A stretch of DNA of 64,000 nt from Ectocarpus siliculosus (GCA_000310025.1 FN649740.1:5377326-5441325); one strand, 5' to 3'. Shown: positions 1 through 14,300, counted from the stretch's first letter. Notes: generated by a model not told the origin, from the sequence alone. Numbers and translations are program-made.

Positions 1-262
1 CTTTTCCCCTTTTTTTTTCGGGTTTTTTTGGGTGGGGGAACCAAAAAAGGGGGGGGGGGTTTTAAAAACCCCGGGGGTTTCGGTTTTTGTTTTTTGGTTT
101 TTGTCCCCAAACCGGGGCGGGGGGGAATTTCCCCCCCTTTTTCCTAGGAGGGGGGGGAAAAAGGGGTTTTTTTTTCCCAAAAAACCCCCGGTACCCACCG
201 GGGGGGGGTTTTAATCCCGATTTCCCCAAAAGGGGGGGCCCCCCCCCCCCCCCCCCCCCCTT
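1..262. other. Low-quality contig end
   Basis: The stretch is almost entirely stretched homopolymer runs (T, G, C and A runs of 4-20 bases) that stop abruptly at about 262, after which normal complexity sequence begins. This is what an untrimmed, low-quality read end looks like, so the bases should not be trusted and the open frames in it (rich in Gly, Pro, Phe) are not genes. A genuine homopolymer-rich repeat cannot be excluded from sequence alone. Confidence 0.75.
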
Positions 263-1043
263 GTTCTCAATTAGTGTTGAGGGATGGCAAGAACTACAGC
301 AGCTTCTTTGATTATGATGGATTCTCTTGTAGATTACAGAGCTAGTCTACTAGACACAGGGACGTGAACCCAACCAGATGTTTGTTCCTACAGTACAACT
401 CCAACAGCTGGAAGAAGATCGGGGATGATAGGCAACGGGTTTAGTCCTTCTCGAGAAGACCAATTGGCGGCCATCAACCAGACTCGATTGGAACGATCCC
501 TTCACTCTACCATCGACTAAACAATCGTGTTTGTTTATCCACACAGACACCCAAGCTGACTTGGCAACGCCTTCACAATCTAAATACCACCGGGATATCA
601 ACCTAGAAGTTAGCCATCTTCACACCAACCTAGAACTTTGCCACCAGCCCAAACCTAGCACGTATCGTGTGGGCTTGGGGTTAAGGTTACGGTTAGCGTC
701 AGGGTTATTTGCCGCTATAGTGCCCGTTGCAAAGCAGATTATCTTCTATTGCTTGGGAATACACTGGTTGGGTGAAGGGCTCTCGTTGGCCCGCCCATGG
801 GCCGCCCACGGGGTACCCATGGGCAGCCCATATGGGCTGCCCATGCTCATGCCAATGCTCATGGGCATGGGCATGCCCATGGGTGACCCATGGGTGACCC
901 ATTGACTGCCCATGGGCCTAACGGGGTGCCCATACGCGGTCCATGGGTCGTTTGGGAAAACTGTAGGAAGTGTGGGAGACCCTACGTGCAGCGAACGGTG
1001 CTCTTGTGTCCCCAAGCATATTCTTGTACAACTTTCATAGCAG
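263..1043. other. Non-coding stretch, probably intron of the gene ending at 1215
   Basis: No exon could be supported here. The stretch holds a cluster of CCCATGGG palindromes (794-946, listed separately). It leads straight into a splice acceptor (ttcatagcag, ending 1043), so at least its right part is probably intron of the plus-strand gene whose last exon follows. Confidence 0.5.
794..946. repeat. CATGGGC palindrome cluster
   Basis: The 8-bp palindrome CCCATGGG and near versions (gcccatatgggc, gggcatgggcatgccc) recur many times within about 150 bases, alternating in orientation. The strand can fold on itself at several registers. Both strands read as Met/Gly/Pro-rich open frames purely because of this repeat. 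It lies in probable intron sequence. Confidence 0.8.
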
Positions 1044-1215
1044 GCAGTTGCTGGCAGTTCTCTTTGGAGCTCGTGCTGACCAGTCTAAGTGTTATCGCCG
1101 CGCGGCCATTCTTTACAAGAAGCAGCTTGACCAGGAGAGTCTGCGCGCCTTGATGATGAAGTTGGTGACCATGAAAGAGAAGGAAATGTTCAACACGGTG
1201 CTGGAATTTCTGTGA
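1044..1215 (+). CDS. Terminal exon of an unidentified gene
   Basis: A splice acceptor (catagcag) is followed by an open frame of 57 codons to a TGA at 1213-1215. The encoded C-terminus is helical and charged, reading RQLLAVLFGARADQ near its start, then CYRRAAILYKKQLDQ, and ending MFNTVLEFL. One leading base implies that the preceding exon ends in phase 2. The spread of Leu/Ala/Lys/Glu and the absence of low complexity make it a convincing coding exon. I do not recognise the family. Earlier exons would lie in or beyond the unreliable left edge. The gene converges on NUP93, which ends at 2362 on the other strand, in keeping with the strand alternation of the window. Confidence 0.6.
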
Positions 1216-2361
1216 TATAGGCGGGGACGCTGCGGACGGACAACGAACGTTTGTGCACGTATGCACACTTCGTAGCGTTTGTTGGGTTGAGAGTCGCGAG
1301 GGCCCGCAATTGGAGGTTGGGATATGGTACAGTACCAACCATCAGCTGGTTCGCACGCTTCATCAACGATTTGAGTGAACGGCGTAGCCGTAGTCGAGAT
1401 CACCAGTTTTGGAGCTGTATCGGTCATTTACTAAAACGCTTGAGCCCACGGGCAGACACACTTGCTTTACAAGCTGACCACACGCCGCCGGCAACACTGT
1501 ACCCAGAAAATAATCAAATGGGTCACAATCAAACGTCGTCAAACCTTCGGAAAAATCTAGGACCGACTTGGTGCCGGTGTTACTTGTAAAGGGTATGAAA
1601 GGGGAAGAAGGATCGAGGTCTTTGCTCAACACCGTGCAAACGGGATGCGTCAGAAACGCAATATCGTGGCGTTAGGACAACAATACTTCAGTAAATCCTT
1701 ACGACAATACCTACTGCACAGCCTTTCTACAGTACCCGACCATTCGCGTGTCCACCCGTTGCCATCGACATGACACGTCGTTGAACGGGATGAACAGCTC
1801 AAGACTCACAAAACCATTCAACATCTACCAACACGGTTTGCACTTGGCAATAACCTAGCGCTTGAAGTATTTCACAGCCAGAACCCTCATGAGAAAGACG
1901 CTGCCAACTATACGCGATCGCCATCCGCCCCAATCGATCTCAAACACGTGCTACTACTATGCTTGTACAGCTGCAAATTGTTCGCGGTGGAACTCTTCAG
2001 TAACGTAAATCGTCTTTGGAGCCATGAAAATTGCGGGTCGAGCACATTTCCCGAATCGATCTCGGAGGCCCGAAAAGGCGCCAATCAAAACCCCTAACCC
2101 CCTTTCCATATCCTGTAGGGAATGAATTCCGAGGGTAGCCAAGCTCGCCGCCGACAAGAGGAAGTTTCACCACAAACTGTAGAGGGGGCCCAGCCACATC
2201 CAATCTAGCACACCGGCACCTAAACACCGCTCCTGTTTAATCCCACGTGGACTACTCTATGATACAGTCAGTGCAGGGGAGGTGGAGAGGGTGACGTTTA
2301 CTTGTAATGTCGCCCTCCTCGATGACATCCGAAATACATTCATCCTTATCCTTCCTTGTCC
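1216..2361. other. Convergent intergenic region
   Basis: About 1.1 kb lies between the stop codon of the plus-strand gene at 1215 and the stop codon of NUP93 at 2362 on the minus strand. It should hold the two 3' untranslated regions. I see no exon with matching splice sites and no repeat. The short open frames on both strands lack coding character. Confidence 0.6.
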
Positions 2362-5300
2362 TCAGTTGATGATGTTCGCCTCGACTCTGCTGAGATCAGC
2401 CACGAAACTCGCCGGTAGCATGTCGGACAATCTTCCCGCAAACCCTACCATCGCGCGACCCTTCGCCTCTAGCTCCGCCAATCTCTGCCGCGGAGGATTC
2501 CAGAAAAAGGGGGGCTCATTAGGGTTACAGTTAGGATAGGACACAAGCGTCATGCACATCATCTCCCATGTCGCTCACACACTGGTGACAGACAAAGAGT
2601 ACACCAATTATTTCACGAAGGCTAACATTTGATGAAGATGGTTAACTTGGAGGGAAAACCGTGTCTTGGCGACACGGTATTACTACTGCCGTAAGGACGA
2701 TAGAGAGTTATCTGACCTTCTCTCTGGATGCTATCCACTGTTGACCGTCGATCCTACCGCCGGTACCCCCTCCGTGCAACTCGCGCTTAACCTCCAAGTG
2801 ATGGTGCCTGACGCACTGCATGCCGTTCTCCAGGGCCTGAACAAGGACATGTTTGTTTCCAGGGTGGGGGCAGCGAATCAAAAGCGGCGCTTGCAGCGCT
2901 TGCCGCTCTTCCGAACAAAGACGAAACTGAGGCATTGATCCTTGCAACGCGAATCAGACTAGCGACGAAAACCACGCCAAATCGCCGCAGCGGCGCCACA
3001 CCAGCTGCGAAATAACAAGGAAAACATGTATAATAGAAAACCAACAAGGAAAGCGATGGGCAATTCTCACGTGGGGCAGCACCGCGGTGACCGTATCCTG
3101 GGGACCCCTGCGTCTTATCGTATCGGCCAGCCCGGCAGCCTCTTCTTGAGATGAAGGCAGCATTCCGGCACCCTCCAGCTCGATTAGCGCCTTGAACAGC
3201 CTGCCGGCATGCAAAGAACACGCACAATGGTGGTTCACGATGACAACATAGTGCCCTTGATCAACAGCCTCATGGACAGAGGTGGCAAGGAAAAGGCATT
3301 ACATGGCTCGTCTAGTTGGAGTGTGGATTAATTTCGTGCGGAGCCTTAACGAAAATCGCGCAAAACGATTTCGAAGGAAAAATGTAAAGGGGTACATATG
3401 CAGCGCTACGATAACAAAATGAGACTCCCTTGCTGCGACGTCCTTCCCGATAGAAAAACATGTAAAAAAAAATCACTACCACTGGTACTATCAAATAAAC
3501 GCCTTCTCCCGTGCCCTCCCCCACAACAAGCAGGAGCGGGATGCGTGCTTAAATATCGGCCAGATCAAGCAATGGCACCAAACGGCGCAACAAAAAATAG
3601 TTATGTAGTTGACTTTGCACGACAAGCGGAACGCACTAAATAGGGGCGCCATGATAGCTGGTGTTAAATATTTAGTACAACTCAACTCACTCAACTCATC
3701 TCAACTCACTCTCGGTTGCTGAGGAAGACATAGAAGTCCATCAGCCGGAGCATCTGCCCGACGCCCTTGGTGGCCAGCGCGCGAGACTGTGAACATTTTG
3801 GTGTGACGTCATGATGACGTGACGATGAGTGGAAGAAAGCGGCACAGATGTGTGGACGGGAGCATTTCGTGACTGGTCAAGTCTTGGAGCGTGGCTATGG
3901 TAGAAGGGGCTACGCCATGCTATGTACCGGGGTAGAAAATCGAGCCAACGATTGAACGAACACGATTGGTCCGTTTGCGAGCTGTGCTTTCAGTAATTTC
4001 GATGGGGGTGGCTGGTTTATTCGATGACCCGGGGCAATGAGACCTGATGCTACGCGTAGCGCTCGGCAAGCGTAGGACGACCTCGCCGGCAACTTGAGTG
4101 GTACGTCGACTGCAACAACGTCACCAGGTTGTCGCTTGTCGTGAGGGGTTTAACGGAATTGCGTTGAAATTATCATGGGACCGAGACACGTCCAAGTGTG
4201 GCGAACCCAGCAGCATGCAGCTTCGACAACGGATTGGGTGTTATGCTTGGTGTAAGCTTGGGGAACGCGCGAGGGGTGAGGACTGCCCTCAAGGTCACGG
4301 TCGCAGTGGCAACCACAGAAAAACAAAAAAACACACACATCCATACACACGCACCTCACTGGAATCCGGGCCTTGCGACAGGGTGTTCAACAGAGTGTAG
4401 ATCGTCGTACCCAGCTCCTGGTAAAACACAAGGGAGGAAGTTGAAAGCGTTGTCAAGCGCAACGTCAGTCCAGCACCTCAGAAAACACGCATGGAATGAA
4501 CAACAAAAACAATTTGGTCAAGACAACCCAACGCAATGCCTGCGGCAACAGCAACGAGTCGTACGGAGAAGAGTGCAAGTTAAAATCTTAGTGAAGGAAG
4601 TGAAAAAATGAACAGGGAGATAAAAAAGCCACATCATCAACGGCAACAGCAGCAGACTACCTGGCACAACTCAACTCCTCACCTTCCAGAAAGCGCGTTT
4701 TTCCGCCTGAGGATCAAGGTTCTCGGCCAGTTTCTCTTGGAGCAGTCCGGCCATCTTCTCCCAGTCGCAAGAGAGGCCGAAGAACGTCATGGCGTCTTCT
4801 TTCCGCCCGGCATCCTCGGCCTAGCAGACGTCGATTGATCGTCCATCCAATCGGGAAAAACAGATTGACACGAAACAAAAAATTCAAACACCATCTTTGG
4901 ATTGGGTGTGCGCGCTTGCGCCGTGTTGTTTCGGGCTCAACACTCGTCTCGTGGATATGTTCCCCGCACCGCTTCAAGTGGTCGGCGAAGACTCTTGGGG
5001 TCATCATTTCGTCTTGGTTCAGACGGTTTGACCATCGAAATAAGTGCACTTTACCAAATGGTCTACTGAAAACCTCCATGTATGTCTCGAACCCCTTCGC
5101 GATCACACCCGGCCATGAACATCACGATGCTTACACGTGACCACCAATACGGATCAGAGAGATCTGGGCAGCGAACCATCCTTTCCAATGGGCAGCGAAC
5201 CATCCTTCCCAATGTAAGGCATACATTCCATTTTGGTCGACAATGGCGAAAATGATAAAAAACGTTATACCCCGCCTTTGTCGCTTTACTACAGTAGAGT

Positions 5301-8300
5301 CGACGAGATTCACAGAACGTCGGTTACATCCTGAAACGCAAACGGGCAAGGTACCTTCTTCCACACCTACCTTTTGTGCAGCGTTGAAGGCAACGTCTTC
5401 GACCGTGTCCTCCGTCAGGAAACGGTCCAGATCGCCCTGAACAACGGCAGTTTAGTACGGAGTAAGACATTGGCAACGGCATGATTACCTTGAAGAGAAT
5501 AACACACCACTGCGCGCGTGCAAGTGCCTGGTATATGGCTGTATCGTGCGCTCAACTTTGAAACCAAAATGCTCACACTTTTTTCACACAGTTGTACATA
5601 GCATACCAGAAGAATTATTGAGAGTTGTCCAGAACGGAAAGTACGTGAACATGTTGACCGGAAAGTATGTAAGATATTGGACGTAAAGAACAACTTCTGG
5701 AAACCATTCGGCTACTTAGTACGTACCAAAACGACAACAACACATTGGGTGCTGGGTCTCACCCTCTTTCGGTTGCCGTCGGTCTGGATGTACCCCAAGA
5801 ACCTCGCCGCCTTCTCGGCCCCCATCTCAACGCACAACGCTCCGATGCATTCCACAGCGACAGGAACCGGCAAGCGGAGCATGTACTCCACACACATCTG
5901 GGAGCGGATTTATAAGCGCGATTGAGACGTCGCGACAAATCGTACGCAAATTCGGACCAAAAAGGCCGCCGTCATGTTGGAAGGTATAGGACAGCTCGCC
6001 AAGGACGCCAACCAACGGCCACGGCTTTGTTGACCGGAATGGTACGGGCCGAAAAGGATACACAAAAAGGACAAGAAGCACACGAATGAATCTGTCCAAT
6101 AGTGCTGGCAACACATCGAAGGCTGATCGGACCGGGCTAATCGTTTGTTGCTTTCAATACAAGGATTTGCCCAGGGACCACGCATATGCGCTCTTTGGAG
6201 AGAGAACTTCGAGGTTGGGGGAAGAAAAGTGAATTAATCCGGTTCGCTGCGACTTGTAAGCGATATTCAGGAAAACAAAAATGAGGAGTACACGTAGACG
6301 CTCCGCAAATGGTACGACGAAGACACATGATTTTAAGACAAGGTTCCCGAGACACTACAGCAGTACGTCATACGAACAGAAAATCATAATCAGGAGAACG
6401 AATAAACAGTGTTAGGATGCCAAAAAACAGACAAACATAAAACACCATCAATCAGCCACGAGACATAGCACGAGAGACCGGAAGCCGACGGAGCGCGAGG
6501 CGAGGTTAGCGCGGACAGCCCATAGCACAAGCAAAAGCCTCCACACAATTGTACACGCATCAGAACAACCCACACCCAACAGACAGATCATTTCCGTACA
6601 AAAACCTTTTCATACGCCACCTGTGGGTCACTGTCGATGCGTCCCTCAACAACCCTTGCCATCAGATCGACCAGCGTGGGGGCGGGGCCTGGCTCGCCCC
6701 CATCACCGGGGTAGTGGTTGTGGTCGTGTGGCGTGCCAGAGGTCCGTTCCCCGGCCGTGTAGGCGTTGTGGTGGCTCATGGCCAGGGCCATGTGCAAAGC
6801 CTTGGTCGTAGCGATGGAGGTCGAGGGAATATCAAGGATGCGCGGCGGTGGGCTTGTTACTTCACTGCAGTTTAACTGCGATTGGCTTCGGCCGTGGAAT
6901 AACAGACCACTAATTCCGCATCCTTGTTCGAGCTACATACACTGGTAAACACCGTACGGTCACACTCCTACGGTTCACCATTGAAACTGGATGAGAGGCT
7001 CTTCTGAAGGTGTTTGAAGCACACTGCACGAAGCACCTTTCGGAATTCCAGAATCCTTGTGGGTTAGGGGGGGGGCAAACAAATATGCGGATCAACTTCT
7101 CGGTCCATGTACGCATTGTGCCCACTACTATGCCGAAGTGTGTGGAGTAAGGTACAACGGTGAGTATGAGAGGACTTAATAGAGGCGAGCACGGGCAACA
7201 AACACATATGCATAACTCTGGTCACAAACACAACGAATGCATCAGAAAGACGAGAGACAAACCACCACCACCACCAACATCAACAACAAAAACGACCATC
7301 TTATCCTACGGCCCTTACCGCCAAGTGCTGCCCCTTCCAGTGCAAGAAGGCAACCGCGGCCTCGAGCTGCTGCGTGTAGAGCAGCACGTTCACGTAGGCG
7401 TAGGTGTTGGTGCCGTCGGGATCGAAACGCCTCCTAGCGTCCCTGCCGCTCACACGCGCCTGTCGTCGTCATCGTCATCGTCATCGCAAAAAAAAACAAA
7501 AAAAACAGCGGCACGTCATGGTTGATGTAAGGTTCCCTTCCTCAAAAGTATATTGGACAAGCGTAGGACGAAAGATATTGACGGGCACACGGCGGTTCGA
7601 CCTTGAAGGCCCGAATGTAACTTGGATGTAAAGTGAAGACAAACACGAACAACGTACGACAGGCAATGCGGTACAGTATCGCTTACACGCTCCGCTGTCG
7701 TTTCTGAAATCTACTTATACAGCAGTCAAGCAAAGCGCATGGAGAAAAAAAGGCACGCGACGAAAGGCATATCCTAACCACACACAAACTAAGTGTGCAA
7801 CCGAGAGATACCGTTTGGGCCAACCCCTTTCAACAATGGACAAATAACCCTGAAGGCATTCGAATTGATCACTTCCGGGAACACATCAGAACAGAACGTC
7901 AACCTACCCGCATTGCAATGCCTGCGTAATTATCTGGCGCAGAACGACTTGCAGCAGCAAAGCTAGAGCCTACCCACAGCCCGCTTGTAGCCGCAACGTA
8001 TCCCTTAGAACGGATCATCCCCACACAGTGCCACAACAACAAATTTCGAAAAATAGTTCGACGAAACATGAACAAAAACCCGCTATCATAGATGAGATGT
8101 TACACTGCTGTAGATCATGTCTCCAGTGGCAACAGCACGGCACAATCGTCCCGACGCAGCCAAGGGAGAAGGCACAACAACACGACATGGCACCATACCT
8201 TGGCTGATTCAAGAATCTCCGAGCTCTCCACATCGGAGCCCACGAAGGATAGCTTGAACCACATGTAGTCCTCGATCGTCTCCTGTGAAGATAAGTTACA

Positions 8301-11300
8301 AGATTCATTTTGCAAGATGAATTACAGGATTCATACGAAGGACGAGATTTCAACATCACACGAAAGAGAGGTGTGTGTTGAGACAACCGAAAAAAAACGT
8401 CGGGTTCCCACGGGAGGGTGCATGAACAAGGTCTGAATGAGGCCGGGAAAATCGGGTGACAAGCCGAATATTCAAGTTGTTTCTTGCTCACTCGGAAAAG
8501 GTCCGGGCGCCAGGCACAAGGGCGGCCGAAAATCCCTTGGCCCTATGCTGTGCGGCCGGACCTAATCATCGTGCGTACGCCAGGACTGGGGACTTGCTTG
8601 CGTACACCAGTCCAACAGGTTTCGGGTTGTAGTTGGAGGTAGACATGAAACAAAAGCACCTACAGTGGCAGGTTTCCAGCCCCGCGCTAGGGTCAACTCG
8701 GCCTAAACCAACCGTAAACCCTACCCAAAACCCTCACCCACATCCCCAAGCTTGGTTGGTGTACACCGGGTAGTGCTCTCAATAGGTCGGTGTACCGAGC
8801 TACTAGGGCGCTCTTTACACCGTGAGGCACTACTGTAAACGTAGTGGTTTCAAGAACTGAAACCGAAAAGGTACAAACGTAGGTCACCTTGTTGATTCTG
8901 GTGACCTTCTTGTCGTCAGAGGCGGAGAGGATGTTGAGCACGGACTGCTTGAAGCTGTCCTCTCCGTCCCTCATGCTGAAACAGCAAAAAGAAAAAGAGG
9001 CAAGAGGAAGGCACCAGAACAAAGCGCGGAAGAGAGGCGGGGGTTTTAAGGCGGATTATATACAAAACGTGTGATTTAACTGCTGGAAGCCCAACACACC
9101 GCAAAACTTGTAATGTTGGGGCTGCGAATACATCCGCCACCTATATCATGTCCTTCGCATCTCAAACCTTGCATCACAGACTTCGACGCCACACTCATGC
9201 CCTCTAATCCCTCGTTTTGTATGAGATAATAAACAGTGGTATTTCTACAAGCTGTGGAAGACAACAACGAAAACGTGATTTGCCTACGAGCAAAACAGAG
9301 GGATACCGCATCCACATTAGCATGCCCACCAAAGCTGCGGCAGCAAGGAATGATAACCGAGCGAACAGTGATATGGACGCGGCGGGAAAGGTAGACAATC
9401 CTGAATTAAGAATGGCCTTCAATATGCAGTGAGCCGCGCTCGAATATTGAGCAGATCCTGCCCTCCATGTTAAGACATACATAGCACAGGAAGGAAATCT
9501 GCCGTAGGCACGAAGACAGCTACAAGTCAAGCGTCACAAAATTGTTCAAAGACGACATCGCATATCGGTCAGAGTGTCGGAGTGGGTCATCACATCACCT
9601 GTGGAAAGCTTGCTGAATGGCGCCGCCGAAGGCATTCTCCGTCTTCCCCTGGGCAAGCAGCTCGCTCACCTTGGTCAACAACTCAAGCTCTACAAACGAG
9701 AGACGCACAGGACACGCAAGACCAGTTCTATGTTAACCTTCATCTAGTCGTTGCCGGTGTGGACCGAAAGGCTCAAGAGACGAATGCGTGTGTTTGATGC
9801 TGCTGCTGCTGCTGCTTCTTTCCGGCACAAACAGTACAGGTGTCTACAGTTCCCCGTGTGGGTTCATCTTCCGCCTTCCGTGTGAGTTCGACGACATGAT
9901 ATGAACCCACACGATACTCTCGTGCCTGTTGGTCGTGACAAGCAACCCCAACCCCAACACAACCGCTTCAAGTAGCAGACATTCGTGCACACGATTGGAG
10001 GGAGTATCAAGATGTGGCTAACAGCATGCACGCTGTGCATGGCAGATGATTGTCGCCAACGCCATAAACAGCAGCAGCAGCAACAACAACAACAACAACA
10101 ACACTGCATACCTTGCGGGGTGCATCGTGAGTTCTCCGGAGATTCTGCAGCGGCACGAGCGATGGCGCTGGCGTCGGCTCTCCCCCCGCAGCGGAGGCAG
10201 AGAAAAATCTGCGGCCACACCGGCAGCTGCGACAACATGGCCCCGCCTCCGACCACGAACTGCAACATCAACCGAACGACGACGAAACCAACCACACGAA
10301 AAAGACCGTGGTATGTTGCCCCGCTTGTCTCACAAATCGCGTGCTAACCACAAGGGAAAAAAACAAAAAAGCAAACACAAACCGCGACCAAACCGCCAGC
10401 CGCACAAATATAACGACGCTGCCACAACAAACTGGAGCAGGGAAGGACAATCTTCCGAATTAAAACAAAAAAACGACCCGGGTGAATGCGCACGTTGAAA
10501 CAGCAGTGGGTTCGATCGATGGTACACAGGCTTTAATACGCACACTACAAGCATCGCCGCTTCGCACATTTCTGACCACAGTCAGTATGCTCTCGAGAAA
10601 AAACTAGTGGTACTCTTCAACAGACAATCCTAACAAAAAAGGGCAAGATCTGAGGACGTACTAATGCTCGAGAGCAAAGCTAATAGAGGCATTCCTGAAC
10701 GAGATGATGTCAACAAAAACGGCAACATCTGAGAAACTCATGGCGCTCTAAGCAAAATCACAAGTCGTCAGTCAACAAGGCGCCGCGAAAAAACAACCAA
10801 ATAACAACCAATACGTTATCAAACCTAACCATACCCAAACCAACAATACCTTGCTCTTCCTGTCGAGGCGCATGAAGGCTCGAACCTTGAACGGCAGCCC
10901 GGTATCGGTGTCTCGAACGGTTGACGCGTCCACCGTACCAGCCTCCCTCGCCCTCTTCACCTGGATACGTCAACCATGCAAGGCATGTCCACCATACAAG
11001 ACACCATGTCCAGCCATGCAAGGCATGTCAACCATACAAGACACCATGTCAACCATGCAAGGCATGTCAACCATACAAGACATCATGTCCAGCCATGCAA
11101 GGCATGTCAACCATACAAGACACCATGTCCAGCCATGCAAGGCATGTCAACCATACAAGACACCATGTCCAGCCACGGGCCATCCGAAAAGGTGCAGAAT
11201 TACAGCAACATTAAAGTATCCCAAGATGGGGCATGCTACTTGTAGATATAGCGTTGCGGGCTGAGGGCATATTTAACACTATCATAGGCAATTGGTGTCC

Positions 11301-14300
11301 AGGCGTGAAAAAAAAAAAAAAATCTAGAAAACTGTTGTATTGTAGTACTGATTTAACGACGTACCGTACGCCAACATACAGCAGTATACTCTACTGGCGT
11401 CGTTGCAAGAAACCAAATACATGCAACCTCGACAGCATACTCTAAATAAAACAACCAAAGACGCTTTGCTTTTTAACTGCACTGCTGCACCTGATCGTCG
11501 ATGACCTGCTTGAACTGCTTCTGCAGGAAGTCCAACGTGCCGTCTAGGCGAGAGCGGGACGTGCTCGCTCCGGCACCCTCCCACCCTTCTCCCTCGAGCA
11601 TAGTCCTGCAATAGTATAGCCATTCATGACATAGTCATACATGACATGGCGACAGACGGAAGAGGTGTTCGTTGGAGAGATGTCATAGTTCGTTGATTGA
11701 GAGGTGTGTGCCCAATCGTGCCCTGTTCTTTGTATTTCTTGTACAGTGTTCGAGACAGGAGCACGTCAAAACGGTGATAAGGTTTGACACAATCTATAGA
11801 AAGGTGCCGTTTTAGGTTGACACACGTTCTGTGGTGTAGCGCATCATTTTTCATTCTTAGTCAAGCCTGCGGTCTGTCATGTCAGGCCCACTATCTGCCA
11901 TGACCGTGACGGCACCGACAAGAGTCCACAACGACAACTACATTAGAAGTATTAGACTAGAACACCGGAGATGGCTCTACTAACGTCAGCACAATCAAAA
12001 ATGTGCCTGCGTGCGTTGCGTAAGACCTAGTAATTCAAATAACAGTCACATCACCGCATCCCCAGCAGCAGCGAAACGATAACAACAACAACAACAACAA
12101 CAGAAGCAACGACAGAGACACGGAAGTCTACTTTGTATTATAGTCTACTTACTCAAGCATCTTCAGCGCGTTGAAGTAGGCGTGTTCGGGACCGTTCTTG
12201 ACCCCCGGTGTAACCACAGTGCTCGCAGAGGCTGCCAGACGTGTCGCCAACGGGAACTTGCCGTCCTGCCAGAACCAAAACCACCATCCCATCCCCGATC
12301 GAGACGAAGAGAAAGAAGGGAGCGCGAGTAAGTTTGTGGTCGAGCGCCGAGCTCAGGAATGAGAAGAAAGACGATGTTCTCTGGCTGTTATTTCCGACAC
12401 CGGGCTGAAAAGGCGATATGAGAAGCGAACAACGAGCGTGGAGATTGGTCAATTGCCGCCTTGATCAGGCCAAACTGTCAGAGGTGATCACCGACTAAAG
12501 TTACGCAATAGGATTCACATGACGACAAGAAGCAAAAAACTGCCGACAGACCTACACCTGCCGACAACCTTTCAGCGCAGCACGGTAAGGTGACGGCCGA
12601 AAGACAACTAAATACTGCAGCGGTATCTTGGCGATGGGTCACATCGCCCGCGATGGATGCCTGCTGTCTGCGCAAAGGATGAGTTTCTGGGCAAAATTGT
12701 GAAATTGTGATACCGCGAGGAACATTCCAGAGCGAGCCGGCCTCATCATACTGACGACACTGGGAACTGTTGTTGATGTTGACCGCAACAAGAACCCGCC
12801 GTGTCGATCGAAAACAGAGAGCGCGGATGACTTGCCCAGCAGCCACAAAAAAAAAAAATCAAGAGCACCGTACAAACGTATCACCTCCTTATTAGCCACA
12901 ACCACCGCTCACTGAGAGGGCAACAAAGCCTAAAGCGTTCACGCATGTACCTGGGAAACGACATGGGTCTACTCGAGGCTATATTACGCCGCACACTTGA
13001 CCAACCAGAAGCCGACACTCAACTCACCGTGTCGTTGAGAGCGCGGATGACAGCCAGGTGCCCCACCTCCAAGGCCGACAGCCTGCTCGCGGTATCCGTC
13101 GTCGTGGGAGGGACGGCCGAAACGGGAGGAATCACGCCGCCCGCAGGGGGTACGGCCACCACAGCCAGCGACTGGTCCAGCGAGAACGGGGGGGGGGGGG
13201 CGGCGAGGGGGGTTCCGTGGTCGGGTGGTCAAAAAGATTGGGTAGTCTCAAGAAAGCAGGTAAGGTAGACAGCCATATATTCAACAAGTCTGGTGACGAA
13301 AAACAGGTGGTCTATACATTAATGTACGTAACAGTGTTGATCGGCTAACTTCTAGTTGATCGGCTAACTTCTAGTTGATCGGCTAACTTCTAGTTGATCG
13401 GCTAACTTCTAGCTGATCGGCTAACTTCTAGCTGATCGGCTAACTTCTAGCTGATCGGCTAACTTCTAGCTGATCGGCTAACTTCTAGCTGATTGGCTAA
13501 CTTCTTCGCGGCGACGACTACGGGCACATCAAGTTAGACTGTTTTCGACGGTAACCTCGGGGATTAACCAAAAACCGTATTTTCTGACAAACACAAGCAC
13601 CATCGCGAAAAAAAAAACAGTACCGACAGCGACGAAACAAAGGCCGCAAAACATCCCAACAGCAGCAAAAATAACGACAGCGAGGAAACAGGCCAAATGA
13701 GCATCCGGATAAGAGCAATAGCAACGCCAGCGCCAACGAGCGGAGAGCAACCAACTCACCCCTTCCGGCCTGGGAGTCTCTGGGTGAACCCTGCCTTGCT
13801 CTCCCGCACCACCGACGCCGGAGGGTCCTCTGAGCATCGAAACCCCAGAAAAAGAGGACGGACCAACGCCTCCGCAAGAGGAAACTCCGCCATTCATGGC
13901 CTCCCCCATCAAAGCCTGCTCGCCACAAAATGAAAAACATAAGCAAAGGCGGGCAGGCGTACTTAAACAGCAAACATCTAGAAATCGTGGGTGTAAAAAA
14001 AACGGCAAACATTTAGAGATCGTGGGGGTACTGATCGTAGGCGTACTGAAACAGCAATCTCTGTACATAGAGATCGTTACTTTAACGTTGAGAGATCGTG
14101 CGCGTACTCAGACACCAAGCAGTAATATACAGATCGATTGTGAAAGAAACAAGGCAGTGTCCGGTTAACCGACAGCCTACTCCACCAGACGAAAACTGCA
14201 GTCAGGTGGTGTGAATCCACCAAACCAAACCACACACGCTCGATTATGGCTTTCGCCGACCAGGCCCGGCCTACAGCAGTTGTTCGCCTCATGGCATCAA

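Noticed and set aside
9864-10295. Poly-Cys or poly-Gln protein
   Set aside because: The homopolymeric residues come from a CAG/CAA intronic tract next to a NUP93 donor; the real exon in this stretch is 10112-10259 on the minus strand.
10974-11174. CRISPR-like repeat array
   Set aside because: The 40-bp units are directly tandem without unique spacers and lie in an intron of a eukaryotic gene. It is a minisatellite.
13337-13506. CRISPR or attachment-site array
   Set aside because: The 19-bp units abut one another with no spacer, and the context is a NUP93 intron.
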